DNA from: Metallyticus violacea
Taxonomy: Eukaryota > Arthropoda > Insecta > Mantodea > Metallyticidae
Length of the DNA: 64,000 nt
Assembly: GCA_030762175.1 (NCBI GenBank)
Contig: CM060834.1
Span: 34,167,501-34,231,500 of the forward strand
Direction of reading: 5' to 3'
Under the pieces are notes generated by a model that saw only the letters and a list, made by a program, of their open reading frames with translations, did no database searches and was not told where the DNA came from. This document shows, in pieces, positions 35,801 to 47,723 of this stretch. Position numbers and translations under genes: made by a program. Within the stretch, counting starts at the first letter, position 1; each line of letters starts with the position of its first letter.

Positions 35801-37430
35801 TAAAATATTTTCAATAACAAATTAAAAAGTTAATGCAATGATTTGGTGTTTAGTCTATTTCGTTTTCAAAGTATAAGACACCAGGGATCAGGCTTCTAAA
35901 AACCTTAATATCAACTTAGCTACACTCAAACAACTAGGTCAATAAAAACAAAGCAAGAACATAGGCTATGATTCACCACCCTGCAGGTAAACGATAACGG
36001 ATAAGCGAATGGCTACGGAGAGGGGTGTTTGTAGCTCATGACCTATTGTATCCCTCCCATCTGTTGTGTATAGTTCAGTGCCAATATAACTTCATTTCTC
36101 CTTCAATTTAACCTTGGTGCTTAGAAATTCCAATGGCTACTAATGAACAATATTTCCAAGGAGTTTTATTTTATGGTTAATTTTTATTATCATCTCTGGA
36201 CAACCTAAACATATGTTGTTCCAAACTGAACATAATATCCTGCGTTGAAATTTAAATGGCACCTTGCATCACTTCACGGCGTCATAGTTACGTTTGCTGA
36301 GCCTAACTGAAGTTAGTAATTTAGCTATTCCTTTCTGCAAGGGTTTTCTTTGACTTCAAAGAATTAAATTATAGTTTTGCACTTTCAATACTGACATGAC
36401 CTACTGAAAATAACGAATGTAAAGAATATTATTCCGCTCAAACAAAATAATTATTTAATTTTATTTTTTGACATAAATCAACATATTTTACAAGAGTTTC
36501 ACAAATTTTAAAGGCAAAAACTAATTATAAATCGTTGAAATTGTGACCAATTGGTCAGCATTTCAATCACACTAAAGCATATCGTAACGATATTCTCCAC
36601 AACTAAATTTTCTTAGGAAGTAGCTTTCAAGAATAAATTTAAAATATTCTTTTGTAACATTCATTACAACTTTAAGAAATATTTTAACAAACTTAATCCA
36701 GTTTTTTTACATTAAAATGCATTACATTTATTTCTACTCAATGAATATAGCAAAAAAGTATCTGATGTCAAAAATAAAAAACAGATATCTAAGAAGTTTA
36801 TGTCTCGAGGCTAAATACGTATAATAATTAAAAAAAAAAAAAAGAAATTTCGTTTAAAATTAAACACACGGCACAATAAAACTACTGAACAATTAATATA
36901 TCTGTGATTTGGCAATAATTGTTTCAAAATGATGTATACCCTACAAGATAAAGAAATCAAAAATGTAGTCTAGCATAAAATAACTCCTTTTTTTTTCTTT
37001 CTTTTTTTTTTTTTTAGTTGATCGTGCGAATGAATCATTTTTGGATGGGTGGTTAACGTGTTAGTTTTTAAATATCATATATCTATAATGCATCAGAATT
37101 CACTGAAGAACGGCACCATAAACCCCACCAACAATACCTCCGCAGAACACCACCAGGCATCTCTTGTAAATCCGTGCTCTTCTTTATGGAAGCAACTGGC
37201 TTTGGGACTTAATGTCCAAGTGCTCCAGGAACTAAGTCAGAAACTAGATGAAAGGAACATTAAATAATCTGGAGATTGCTAACAAATGAAACTGGCGAAA
37301 CATGAGAACCTCAAGAGGGAGAAAAATAAAATAAAGACCAAATAAAAATGCTCACTTTACTTACAAGTGCCACCCGTTATCACAGGGTTTCCAAATCAGG
37401 TCTCCGCAGTTGTTAAATACTTTAGCAACA
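32895..37430. other. Unassigned AT-rich DNA
   Basis: About 4.5 kb with no recognised gene or repeat family. A less AT-rich patch lies at about 33310-33500. A-rich and T-rich runs occur at about 36829-36844 and 36987-37015. Short open frames are not convincing. Confidence 0.45.
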
Positions 37431-37449
37431 TGCTATGATAATTTAGTAG

Positions 37450-37645
37450 ACGTGAAACGACGGGCAATTTTGTCCAATGACCACTTTTTTCAGGTATGGC
37501 ATTTTTTAACATGCCGCAAATCTACCACCCCGGGACCTACGGGTTTAAGTCCAGAAGGAATTGCAATCAAGATTGTTATGTCCTGAAAAATCTATAGACC
37601 TCGGCCAGGTTTGTATACGCGAACTTTGGATCCAGAAGAGAGGGT
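37450..37645 (-). mobile_element. SINE family A, antisense, highly diverged
   Basis: The reverse complement follows the family-A order: a weak box B region with GCCGAGG near 37600, a degraded TAAGTAT..CTTC segment, CCGTAGGTCCCGGGG near 37545, GCATGTTAAAAAATGCC near 37505, and the GCCCGTCGTTTCACG motif near 37465 corresponding to GGCCGTTTCACGCCC. Identity is much lower than in other copies, so this is an old insertion. Confidence 0.65.
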
Positions 37646-37649
37646 AAAT

Positions 37650-38535
37650 ACAGGTGCTATTGTCATTTTCAATTATTTTCCTAGAGTTATTAAAAAGACG
37701 AAAGAAATTCAAAACCGTTTTTGAGCAAGTACTGACAGATTTTTTCATACGTGCGTTTTTTAAACTAATATAACATTTCAATACACTGTCATAAATGAAA
37801 CAAACCGAATGACTTGACGCTTTGAGATCCATTTGTGTTCCATGTCGGGTGATTCAAACGAGTTCGAGATCTTAGCATCAAGTGAGCGGACGATGACGTT
37901 GTTTTCCTGAACGGAAGCTCTTGAACCTATTATCGCTGAATGCTAAGCAGATCATTAAAGTTTCAAGTTGCATTATCGTGTCATCTTGTCTTGGTCAGTA
38001 GAACACTAATAGCCTATCTACGCTTGCAGTGAATATGGTGTTGCTGATAAAACTCCACGTAAAGTTGTCAAGAACCTGCTACCTAAATAACTGGTTAAAT
38101 CTATGTACAGTTAGTAGACGCAATGAAAAGAAGATAACAGTGACAACTAACTTCATACGATCGTTTATGTTACACGTAACGATAGTTTGATTGTGATGAA
38201 AAATATTTCCATAAATTCACTAAAGACTGAGATATAACATAAAACTAAACGCCAAGAAAGACGAGAGATGGTTACTAAACATCAGGATTTTTATAATAAA
38301 AATTTCAGTTACAAAACTTTGTATTATTTCATTTCTCGTTATACTCACTCTGCTTCCCAATATTGTAATTTATCCACCTTTAAGAAAATACCTTTTCAGT
38401 TTGACCTCCATTTCCTTGTTGTAAAGGATTTCACTAACGGAAGCCTGAATTGCTTTCTTGATCGGAGACGAAGAATGCTTCAGCTGCATCTTTACTCTTG
38501 CTCTCTGGCTCAGAACTTGTGTCCTGTCACACAAT
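37650..38535. other. Unassigned DNA
   Basis: No recognised gene. An 89-codon frame at 38268-38537 has no known motif. Confidence 0.4.
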
Positions 38536-38541
38536 AAAGGC

Positions 38542-38605
38542 ATAATGCACTGACAATGCTACAGAGTATTGTGTATGTGGTGTGAGGGCATTGTCAATGC
38601 ATTAT
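38542..38605. other. Hairpin with an 18-bp stem
   Basis: ATAATGCACTGACAATGC (38542-38559) is complementary to GCATTGTCAATGCATTAT (38588-38605) at 17 of 18 positions, with a 28-base loop. Whether it is transcribed is unknown. It could be a decayed palindromic element or a hairpin RNA precursor. No TA-flanked TIR structure is visible around it. Confidence 0.5.
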
Positions 38606-38609
38606 TACT

Positions 38610-39194
38610 GTATATTGTTTAGCTAGACGGTTAGGAAAGGGAATTCACAGTTCGCCTGATAAAAGATAGGTAAGCGAATAGAGAGGGGGGAATTTGGTCA
38701 GACTGATCGTTACAAGATAGCGCGGCTTGCAGTCAGTGAGGAAAAATAGTGAGAGAGGGTGTAAGCCGAACATCAGCTCCGGAAAGCCAAGGACAAAGGA
38801 GTATGTCAGTGATACCTTTAATGTGAAATATTTGAAAATATGTTGTGTTAGTGGAGAAGCGTCGCAAAACCCCCACCCAGTTGTTAGGAAGCTTTAGAAG
38901 AAGCAATAAGGCAGATTTACCCGGGAGTGACAATATTTAGTTTCGATTATATAAGGATTAAAATTATCGATGTCTTCTATTATTCTGCATGAACCTCTCC
39001 CTTAAATTATCTATAAAGAGGAGAGTTCACGTAGAGTTATATCGTTTACTCTGAACACATTAATGCAGCAAGAAGGACTTAAACACTCACGCCAAACGCA
39101 ACAATCTGAGGAATATTGGTAGAGTTTTCCAATCGAAGTACAATATTACCATCTCCGAGGATTTATTTCCTTCTTTATTTATTTTGATACTTAA

Positions 39195-39226
<32 letters not shown>

Positions 39227-39465
39227 CGAAAGTATATAACAAATTCTCAGAACCCAATAGTTATTAAAATGAACTCCTAAAATACACTGCAGTAGACCCC
39301 ATTTGATTGTATCAAGAGTTATCAAAAATGCTTAAAAAACCAAGTAAGCAAATTTAGTATTTGGTTACTTAAGCATGTATTAAGGTTGACTTTTCGCGGA
39401 ACAATAAATCTTCACCGCCTCTGAATACTGGAGCATTATGAGTGAAACAATTAACTTATGCATGA
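38610..39465. other. Unassigned DNA with a poly-A tract
   Basis: No gene recognised. A run of about 28 A at 39199-39226 has no recognisable element body upstream. Confidence 0.45.
39199..39226 (+). repeat. Poly-A tract
   Basis: About 28 consecutive A. Possible retroposon tail or simple repeat. Confidence 0.85.
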
Positions 39466-39474
39466 TTGTTGTTG

Positions 39475-39686
39475 ACTTGGTTTATTTACGGAAGCTCTTT
39501 AACATCCCAGGTCATCAGCGTCCCATTCAATTCAGGGCGTGAAACGGCCGACATATTTCGCTTAGAGGGCTCTTCTTTCAGGCTTGAGGTTCTTTATCAT
39601 GCCGTAAATGAACGACACGGGACCCATGGCTTTACTTCCCTTCCGGAGGATATGCTCGATAAAAATCCATCGACCCTAACCGGGTT
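39475..39686 (-). mobile_element. SINE family A, antisense, truncated
   Basis: The reverse complement carries the family-A body: GATGACCTGGGATGTTAAAG near 39505, GGCCGTTTCACGCCC near 39540 and ATCGACATATCCTCC near 39650, where part of the CCTAAGTATGGC segment is deleted. It ends around the box B remnant (AACCCGGTTAGGGTCGATGG, about 39667-39686). A GAT/AAT/AAC simple repeat starts exactly where the head should be. The 107-codon plus-strand frame is a shadow. Confidence 0.85.
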
Positions 39687-39742
39687 TGATGATGATAATA
39701 ATTATAACAATAACAAAAACAACAACAATAATAATAATAATT
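39687..39742. repeat. AAT/AAC-rich simple repeat
   Basis: Interrupted GAT, AAT and AAC triplets replacing the 5' head of the adjacent antisense SINE. Confidence 0.8.
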
Positions 39743-39744
39743 AC

Positions 39745-42045
39745 TTATCCAGAAAATATATGTATACGTCTTGTACAAATTGTTTTTAATGTTCAAGTGT
39801 TGATGAAAATAAAAAGGGGGGGGGGCAAAATGATAAACGGCCCATTAAAATACAAATTCATAGAAGTTAGAGAAAAAGAGGTTAGTAATTGATAAGTTCC
39901 CTGAAGACATAGTGAGCAATTATTGCTTTTTATTTTAAACAAGTAGCCATTTTAATGTTTTTGCAAAAAAAATTAAGAGCAATCCTTTTAAAACGAAGCA
40001 TAAAAGCATCTTGTTTATTGACCCAAGGTTTTTCCTTTTGATTGACGAGTAGATTTTTTTCATTTTACTCGCTTTACTCATTGCGTTGTAATTCAAACGG
40101 TACCTATATAATAGATGAAGGCTCTGGAATGTGCTAAAACCATCAAGACTATATCCTCTTGAAAGCTCTACAGGTGAGCCTGTTTACCTCACAGCTATGC
40201 AGGTCCTTCTGCGGTAGTGGTAAATTTTTTAGGGTCATTAGGGTGATATTTATGTCCCTACAACAGCAACGCAGTCCCGGGCTAGTAAACAAGGTCAAGG
40301 CTATGTGCTTCTCAGCGTTCCATTAGCAGTGAAGTACAACCTCAACTATGAGTCTGGTTGTTTTGCATTTGTACTCGTAATGCCTGTTTTATGAAACTAA
40401 GAAAACTTTTCCTACGATCTTTTGAAGTAGCAACATTTTAAATTTTTGCATACAATGATAACAACACAGTAACAACAGCAAGCCCATAGTGTTTACTTTT
40501 TGGAAAGTACACTACGCAATGATGCCACTGACTGCTGTGCATTTTTTTCCCTCCGTGCTTTGAAATGATCCATATGTTGGCATGCGCATCTTTCTTTACT
40601 CTTTGAAAAGAAAAGTTCTGGTGCATAATTGTTTCATCCTCTTAAAGTTATGTATGAGTATTTAGTTAAAAAACCTTATCCGCTCACACGATATATACGC
40701 CTCTGCAGCTTACGCCACCCTAATGGCGAGTGAACCTAGGAGCCAAGTTTACATACTCGAATAAGAACTGGTCAGCACATTGAGTATTGCAGGCACAGGA
40801 AGATAATTCGTCAAACTGGGTGTGTTTAAGTAAAGTGTGCTTAATTCGAAGCGGTGTTTGTATAAACACTGTATGATTGTGATGTAAAGACGTATGAGAG
40901 AGAAAGTATATATGTATGTGTGTTTTCATGTAATATACATTGTATGTATGCTAATAGTTATGTTAGTGACTTGTTATATATAAATACTATTGTTATACAG
41001 TTGTATTGTCCGCAGGTGTTGTATATCAGCATGTACAGTTTCTGGACCCATGCGAGGAATAGTTTGTAAAATAAATATTGCTATGCATCTACTGCAATTC
41101 CGCTTTCCTCTTGAGCATCTCTTTATGTACCTTTGTCCTGCCCGTCACACGGTAGTATATATACTGTACGTAGTCCTATTTTCCCAATTCCTTCCTTTCC
41201 CCACCCCGTCTTTTCTTCTGTAACTTTAGTTAAGGGTTTCGCCAGCTAGCGAATGGCGCTAGTGACCATATCCATCTTGGCTTTCTCTGCCATCTGCATG
41301 TGAGAAAGTTGAATTGGTTTCGAAACTGCAGGTTAATCAGACGTTTTGGCTTTTCAATTAAAAAAAATTTAAGTGAGTTTTTTCCCTCTTATCTAGTGAT
41401 CAATATAATACGAAAATTGGTCCCGTTGTCTAATAGCTTTCTATTAAAATACTTTTAGTATACAAACTAAACTTTCGTGGCTTTGTAATTTAGTCAGGAA
41501 ACTAGCATTGTTATTGTTTTCAATTTATTGAACTTCAAGAGTGACATTAAAAGGGTTTGTCGATAGCTTAAACGGGGGAGTTTATAAAATGTTTATAAAA
41601 TGTTTTACCACGATAATGATTGGTTCAAAATCTTATTTTTAAGATTGACATTTACACTGTTTATTGAGTTGAGATTATAAAATGCTTGTGCTCTGTTAAT
41701 TGCTTGCCAATAATTTAATGAAAGATTATATTTCAAGCGTGGCTCTGAAAACTCTGTATTTTGTGTATATTCAATTATTTCATTTTATGTACTTCCAAAG
41801 TTTTATTTCTTTTTGAATGTTATATTGCTGTATTTCAAAGGAGAGCTTCATTTAATATGTAAATTATACTTTGTTGTTGTTGAATGATTAGGAAACATAT
41901 ACTTTTCTCCCTTATACTGAAAATTAACCCTTACTCGACCACATCTTGGGCGTTTTTTCTTTCAGTATACTTTCAAGTTCAAAATTTTATTTGGGCATAA
42001 AATGGAAGGTGCTATATTTTCTCAATTGCAGACCCGTGACAATTC
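39745..42045. other. Unassigned DNA
   Basis: No recognised gene or repeat family. A small tandem repeat of TTTATAAAATG occurs near 41580-41605. Open frames at 40438-41223 are short and without known motifs. Confidence 0.45.
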
Positions 42046-42055
42046 ATTCGTGAAG

Positions 42056-42347
42056 TTAACGGTCCTGGCGGTCTAGTAATAACCATACTTGTCTCGCAAA
42101 CCCAAGATCGCGTGTTCAATCCCGATAAGGGTCGAATTTTTTTCGGGTGTAAAAATCCTAAGTATGGCTACCTTTGGAAGGGAAGTAAAGCTGTGGGCCC
42201 CATATCGTAGATTTTCGGCATGTAAAAGAACCTTAAACCTGAAAGAAGAGACCTCTGAGCAAAATTTGTCAGGCGTTTCGCGCCCTGAATTGACTGGGAT
42301 GCTGCTGACCTGAGATGTTAAAGAGCGTCCGAAAATAAAACAAACCA
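42056..42347 (+). mobile_element. tRNA-derived SINE, family A, full length
   Basis: The complete head starts GGTCCTGGCGGTCTAGTAAT (42060-42079; box A mutated). Box B reads GTGTTCAATCCC (about 42112-42123), also mutated. The body (CCTAAGTATGGCTACC; TGACCTGAGATGTTAAAG) runs to a short AAAATAAAACAAACC tail. An exact 10-bp duplication ATTCGTGAAG (42046-42055 and 42348-42357) flanks it. Older than the 10.15-kb copy by its promoter mutations. Open frames on both strands here are shadows. Confidence 0.92.
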
Positions 42348-42359
42348 ATTCGTGAAGAT

Positions 42360-43555
42360 GGTTGTACATTTGACTAGAGAGCAATGCAGTTTTGCATGTA
42401 AATTTTTTTTAAATATGAATCAGTTTGTCACGTGTGTATCAGAGCAGTATTTCATTTACATTCATTAAAATTATTCAAAATCGACTCATAGACCTTCAAG
42501 CCGCTTTATTATAAGGTGATGGTTTCATATTTTTAATTTTCAAACCTTTTTAGTTTTGCGAATTTTCTATTTCCTATTCAAGCGGAGATTTCTGTGGACC
42601 TCATATAATTTTTGCTAACGAGGTAGATTTCGAAGAAAAGATAATCCATAAAGTGGAAATAACAGCATATGTCAATACCTAACCACTTTTCTATTTTTCT
42701 CGCACTATCAACCCGAGATAATTCTCCATTCATAAAAATTGACTACAAATATACTGTTTACCAACACGAGTTATTAAGGAAAGTCAAAATAAATTATTAA
42801 ATTCTCTTGACAAATCTAACGCTGAAGCAGACATTTCTGGTACATAATGGCATTAATTTTACGCATTCAGCATTGCCGGGTTTTATCTCCCACCGGTATA
42901 TGTAACAAATGGATTGTAAACTGACAAGGGACCGCATAAAAAAGTGGAACAGTTAAACAGCGCGAAATTAGGTTTTGAAAAGCTGCGTATGTATCAATGG
43001 GAGTTCATGTCGGTAATGCAATTTCTATCAGAATTCACAATGGAACACCATGCAACTGCTTTACATAATGTTAAGTGGGAGATACCAAACTGTGCGTCTA
43101 GCAGAGGCTAAGGTAATGTTTCAGGCTAACTTGATTTAAATTTGCTTTTAGTTTTCTGTCCTTTTATTTTTCATTTGTTTTGTTTTTATTTTTATTTATT
43201 TTTTCCTGTCTCTGACTACTGTTCTTAGTAATCGTTATAACAGAACAACAAACTTGCGCATGTCTCAATACATAGGAATTTAATGAGAGTGTTTATCCCT
43301 TTGATTTTGCAGGCTACTTCGAGTTAGGGGGTTGAGACAATGCTGCTGGAGTGTTCAGATAGCTACGAGTTTAAGTTTTCACAAACGACCACTGATGGCG
43401 TTATTGAAGCATGTCTTTACTTTTTTCGTAACAATTGGCATATGTTATTGTGAAACAGTTGGAGGCTAGAAATTGACCGAGTACTTTGCTTACAGTGTAA
43501 AATTACAAAGCAATTTTACGAAAAATTGGAAATTATACATGTGAAAGTTTTTGTT
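42360..43555. other. Unassigned AT-rich DNA
   Basis: No gene recognised. The last 200-250 bases may include the 5' untranslated part and left end of the mariner that begins to be readable at 43561, but no TIR could be identified. Confidence 0.4.
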
Positions 43556-43560
43556 GGATA

Positions 43561-44570
43561 ATTTTTTACGATTTTAGTAAACACCTAACTCAAGAGCAGT
43601 GCATAGAATCGCTTAATTTCATTTTTTGTAATGAAGGATCATTATAAAAGACTGTTTACAATTGGTTTGCAGAATTTCTTCGTGGTCGTGAGACCGTCAG
43701 TGACGAATTTCGTGAAGGTCGACTGAAATCGGTTGTCATTTCAAAAAACGCCCAAGCCGTGCGTAACATGAATGAAGAAATCGGCATGTGACTTACAGTG
43801 AGACAGAGACATCTTTAAGCATATTGAAGACTGCAGTACATTCGATTTTGCATAGATATCTAGTAATGCTGTTCCCGGTGCATTCCGAATAATTTGACCA
43901 AAGCTCAAAAAACGCTCGTGTTAATTGATGTAATGAAATGCTCAAAAATACTACCGAGAAACTCCAAAATCCTTATATAACATGGTGACGAAATTTGGAT
44001 ATATTCGTATGAACCGGAAACTAAGCTACAATCCCCTATATGCATGTTCCATGATGAACCGAATCCCACAAATGTAGTTCGCTCACGAAACCTTTTCAAG
44101 AAAACGATCGCTTGTTTCTTCCGCTGTACAGGACACATCGCAACTATTCCTTTAGATGATCGAAGAACACTTAATGTTAAGTGGTATACAACAATTGTTT
44201 GCCAGAAGTGATCGATGAAATCATGAAAAACAACCAAAAACCTCCCGTCATTCTTCATCATGACAATGCCAGCTCTTACGTCAAACAATTGAATATTTGA
44301 AAGGGAAAAACACCGAATCAATGTCTCATTGCTCCTATTCACCTGGTTTATCGCATAACGGTTTCTTTTTGTTCCCTAATGTCAAACAAAAAATGCGTGG
44401 ACAGCGATTTTCATTACATCAAGAACCTGATGAAGCCTTTAAAAACCACGTTTTTGAGATGACAAAGTCAGAGTGGAAAAAATATTTCGAGAATTAGTTT
44501 GAACGTATGCAAAGTGGAAAAATCTTAAAAAGGCGAGTATTTTGAAAAGCAATAAAACAGTTTGTTCAAA
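43561..44570 (+). pseudogene. mariner transposase pseudogene (DEFREGR lineage)
   Basis: A forward frame from 43561 runs to 43790 with one internal stop. It shows the mariner DNA-binding region including LTQEQCIESLNF, NWFAEFLRGRETVSDEFREG and NAQAVRNMNEEIG. After a degraded stretch, GDEIWIYSYEPETK (43986-44027) is the box with the first catalytic aspartate, followed by QSPICMFHDEPNPT, ACFFRCTGHIATIPL and VILHHDNAS (about 44249-44275, second aspartate). A shifted frame continues as SYSPGLSHNGFFLFPNVKQK (third-aspartate box, with the key position changed to N) and ends AFKNHVFEMTKSEWKKYFEN. Multiple stops and frameshifts make it non-functional. The minus-strand frame 43905-44342 is a shadow. Confidence 0.92.
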
Positions 44571-44888
44571 AAATGTTTTTTCTTTCCTAGTTTTGCAGAT
44601 TAACTCTATCCTATGCCCGGTCTTAATACTATCATAACTTATGCCTAAGAAGCAGATTTTAGCTTATTTGCATGTTTTATTCCTTAATTTTAAATTAAAT
44701 GCTACCATTGTATAAACTAATTGCAAAGGATAATAAGCCTTTATAATGCATATAGGAGTGTTTTGAGATAGCTCCGTGCAAAGGGAAATGTTGATAGGTC
44801 TTTTGGTTTCATTGAAACTATTTAGTCTGCAGATATTGCAGCTTAATTTAATACAAATTAACAAAAACTTAAGAAATTTAAATATTTA

Positions 44889-45535
44889 TTTGGTTGATGC
44901 ATAAGTTAATAGTTTTATTGTTTATCACAACACTGCATTGCTAGGACATTGTTTACTGTTTGTCTTTCGTCATTCGTTGCTTGTAAATACGGCTTGAATT
45001 TTGCAGATTTAAAGAAAGTTTGCGCTATTTGTGAGCAAAAGAAGATGCAGTGAAAAAAACCAACATATTTTACATATTATTTTTGAGTTTAATAGAGTAA
45101 AGACAATAATGTATCCATAACTGCTGAAATTTATTGTCAACAACTCAAGCGCCTTTCGGCTGCACGTGCTTCTGCAACATGATAATGTATTCCCTGGTTC
45201 CGCTCACATGAAGTGAGCAGCCATCTAGGAGATTGGTTGAGAGCGATTCCTCATCCCCCATATTCTCCCAAAATTGTGCCCTCAGATTTCCACCTTTTTC
45301 ATTCCCTGTCCAAAAATCTTCCAGGAAACCCATTTTTAACGAACTTGGCTTGACGATTTCTTCAGCTCCAAACCAGCTGATTTCCTCAGATGTGGAATCA
45401 AGAAACTACCCCCAGCTTGAAGGGAGGATCATAGATAATGGACAATATATTTATAATTAATTTCTGTATGCTATTCGCTTCAAATAAAAGCTATTAACAC
45501 AGTCAAAAATGCTACGAATTTATGCTTAAACCCCA
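44889..45535 (+). mobile_element. Internally deleted mariner with TIRs (irritans-like)
   Basis: The left end has GGTTGATGCATAAGTTAATA (44892-44911) next to TA. The reverse complement of the right end (45532 back to 45512) reads GGTTTAAGCATAAATTCGTA, so 16 of 21 positions pair. At 647 bp it is about half the normal mariner length. The N-terminal half of the transposase, including the first catalytic box, is missing. What remains in shifting frames is AEIYCQQLKRLSAAR (about 45126-45170), LQHDN (about 45173), HPPYSPKIVPSDFHLFHSL (about 45252-45308, third-aspartate box, with D retained), TWLDDFFSSKPADFLRCGIK (about 45342-45401) and a terminal IIDNGQYIYN. Such deleted copies can only move if transposase is supplied in trans. 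Confidence 0.85.
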
Positions 45536-45539
45536 TGCA

Positions 45540-46704
45540 TATGTTAATAAAACATATAATTCAACTAATGATCTATCAATAATAGCAAGCTCCTTGAAAT
45601 AAAAGACTGTGTAATGGGAAAGTGATAGCCTATTTTATGGAGATTCCTAAGGAATAATTCTGTAGAACTACCTGAAAAAGGCTACAAAAATATAACACAA
45701 ATATATTATGCAAATTTGTTGAACCGTATGAAAAACGAACTGAAAAAAAAGGGGCTAAGACTGAGTAACTAAAAAGTATTTTTCATCAGAACAGCATGTC
45801 TTCTGAATCTTAATGACAAAAGTGCATAAATTGGGTTTTATATTGGACCATGTCCTCGTCCTTGGATCGGCATCACTTCTTGCTGCTAACAAACAAACGT
45901 CATGTAGCAGAGTGAACAAAAAATTATTTCTCCATGAAAAGCTTGGAACTCAATCGACATACTGTATGGTTATCATGGAGATTACATGGGAAAATTCAAA
46001 ATATTTTTAATTTACTCTTTTGTACAATATTAAATATTTTAATAGTAAAGACGGTGCTAAAGAATGCAGTAATTTTAGTATATAATTACAAACAAAATAA
46101 ATAAACATTAAATCTAATGCCTACTTCGATTATATTATAACAACCGCCTTCCTATAGTTTATTATCTGTTTTTAATTTTCTTTCATCATCCTGTGTACTG
46201 GAATTTGGAAAGTACGGCTTGAGTAATCGAGGAACAGGTTATGTCTTATCGGATTTTCCATCTGAGGGAACACACCCGATTGTTTTGTCGATATGCATCC
46301 TAGACATCATTACAGGAAACCACCATTAGCCGAGTCCCCTGGCGGCACTGTTACGCATTGCTCAGCAATTTTCCTTTTCGCCCCCCTTTTGGCTTTGAAA
46401 GGAAAAACACAAGTTAAAGTAACACTGAAGTATCCACATCATATAAACAGCTCTTTCTCTATGAAAAGAATATTTTAAAACTAATTTCATATGCATTCCA
46501 CGGTATTAACCTTACAGCATTATTTACTAAACGTACATAAATTACTGGCTAAAAACTAAAAATGTAATTGAAAATTAATAATAAATGCGATAATAACCAA
46601 ACTTGATCTTCAAGTAAAAAAGAAAACCTAATACAAATCAGATGATAGGTGTGGACAAATCTTAATAACCTCATCCCATACCATCGAGTTACAAGCGTTT
46701 GTGT
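45540..46704. other. Unassigned DNA between two mariners
   Basis: AT-rich except 46190-46420, which is less AT-rich, unique and non-coding (ATTGTTTTGTCGATATGC, CGAGTCCCCTGGCGGC). No gene recognised. Confidence 0.4.
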
Positions 46705-47326
46705 TACGAAGGTATATCCATAAGTTTCCGGCATCGCCGATAAGGATTATGACGTTCAAAAAGCCTTATCTTGGTCATGTCTTATCTGTTAAGTAAATAA
46801 GTGCATCTGTAACTTCCGCTCCGTTGTGTTCAGTTGTTCAGATATAGTTGCATAAAGAAGGCTGTGTGTAAAATATTGTGAACGTTCAAAATGGAGTATC
46901 GAGCTTTATTAAGTTCTTCACAAAAGAAGGACTTACTCCAAACAGCGATTGGACGTTGTTTATAGGCATCCCCCCTCCCCATCATATTCTACGTAAAACA
47001 ACGGGCCAAACTCTTCGAATGGGTCGAGAAAGCACTGAAGATGACGAGCCTGCAGGTTTGCCCTTGGAGGTGTTCACTCCTGAAAACATCGCTCTTGTGG
47101 AAGGAGGAATTATGGGAGACCGACGGCTTAAAGTTACAGAAATAGCAACAAGGTTGGGCCTTTCTTAAATAACGGTCCTTCGAATTATTCATGAACATTT
47201 AAACATGAATAAAGTTAGTGCCTAGACTTTTTTTCCTCACTCCAAAAGTAGCAACGAGTCATCTGTTATCAGGCGTTTTTGGAGCTGCGCCGTAGCAACG
47301 AGAGAGAAGTTCTGTAAACCATTGCT

Positions 47327-47482
47327 ACAAGAGATGAAACTATGGTCCTCTACTATGATCCTTTGTCCAAAAGAGAATCAATGGAATGGTGTAAACCTGA
47401 CGGAACAAGAGATGAAACTAAGGCCCTCTACTATGATCCTTTGTCCAAAAGAGAATCAATGGAATGGTGTAAACCTAATGAA
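47327..47482 (+). repeat. 78-bp tandem duplication inside mariner transposase
   Basis: Units 47327-47404 and 47405-47482 start ACAAGAGATGAAACTA and differ at only a few positions. The period is 78 bases, 26 codons, so the frame is kept and the first catalytic-aspartate box (DET...YYDPLSKRESMEW) occurs twice. Confidence 0.95.
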
Positions 47483-47623
47483 GCACAGCCTCTAAAAGAC
47501 CTCAACCAAGAAGATCATGACCATAATCTTTTGGAACTGTGAAGGAATACTCTCCATTGACTTCAAGGAGAGGAACACCACAGTAAATGTAGTTCTATGC
47601 TCAACTACTGCACAGACTATGTG

Positions 47624-47723
47624 CTTCCATCAAAGAGAAAATGCGAGAAAAGCTGAGTGATGGTGTGTGCCTTCTTCCATCAAAGAGAAAATGCGAGAAA
47701 AGCTGAGTGATGGTGTGTGCACA
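47624..47723 (+). repeat. 50-bp tandem duplication inside mariner transposase
   Basis: Units 47624-47673 and 47674-47723 are identical over the first 47 bases (start CTTCCATCAAAGAGAAAATG). The period of 50 is not a multiple of three, so it shifts the frame. Confidence 0.95.

Noticed and set aside
39466..39789. Open frames of over 100 codons at 39466-39789 (plus) and 42073-42384 (minus)
   Set aside because: Both are translations of family-A SINE copies and share the same residues because the repeat is the same.
43905..44342. A 145-codon minus-strand open frame
   Set aside because: It is the antisense shadow of the mariner transposase whose motifs read on the plus strand.
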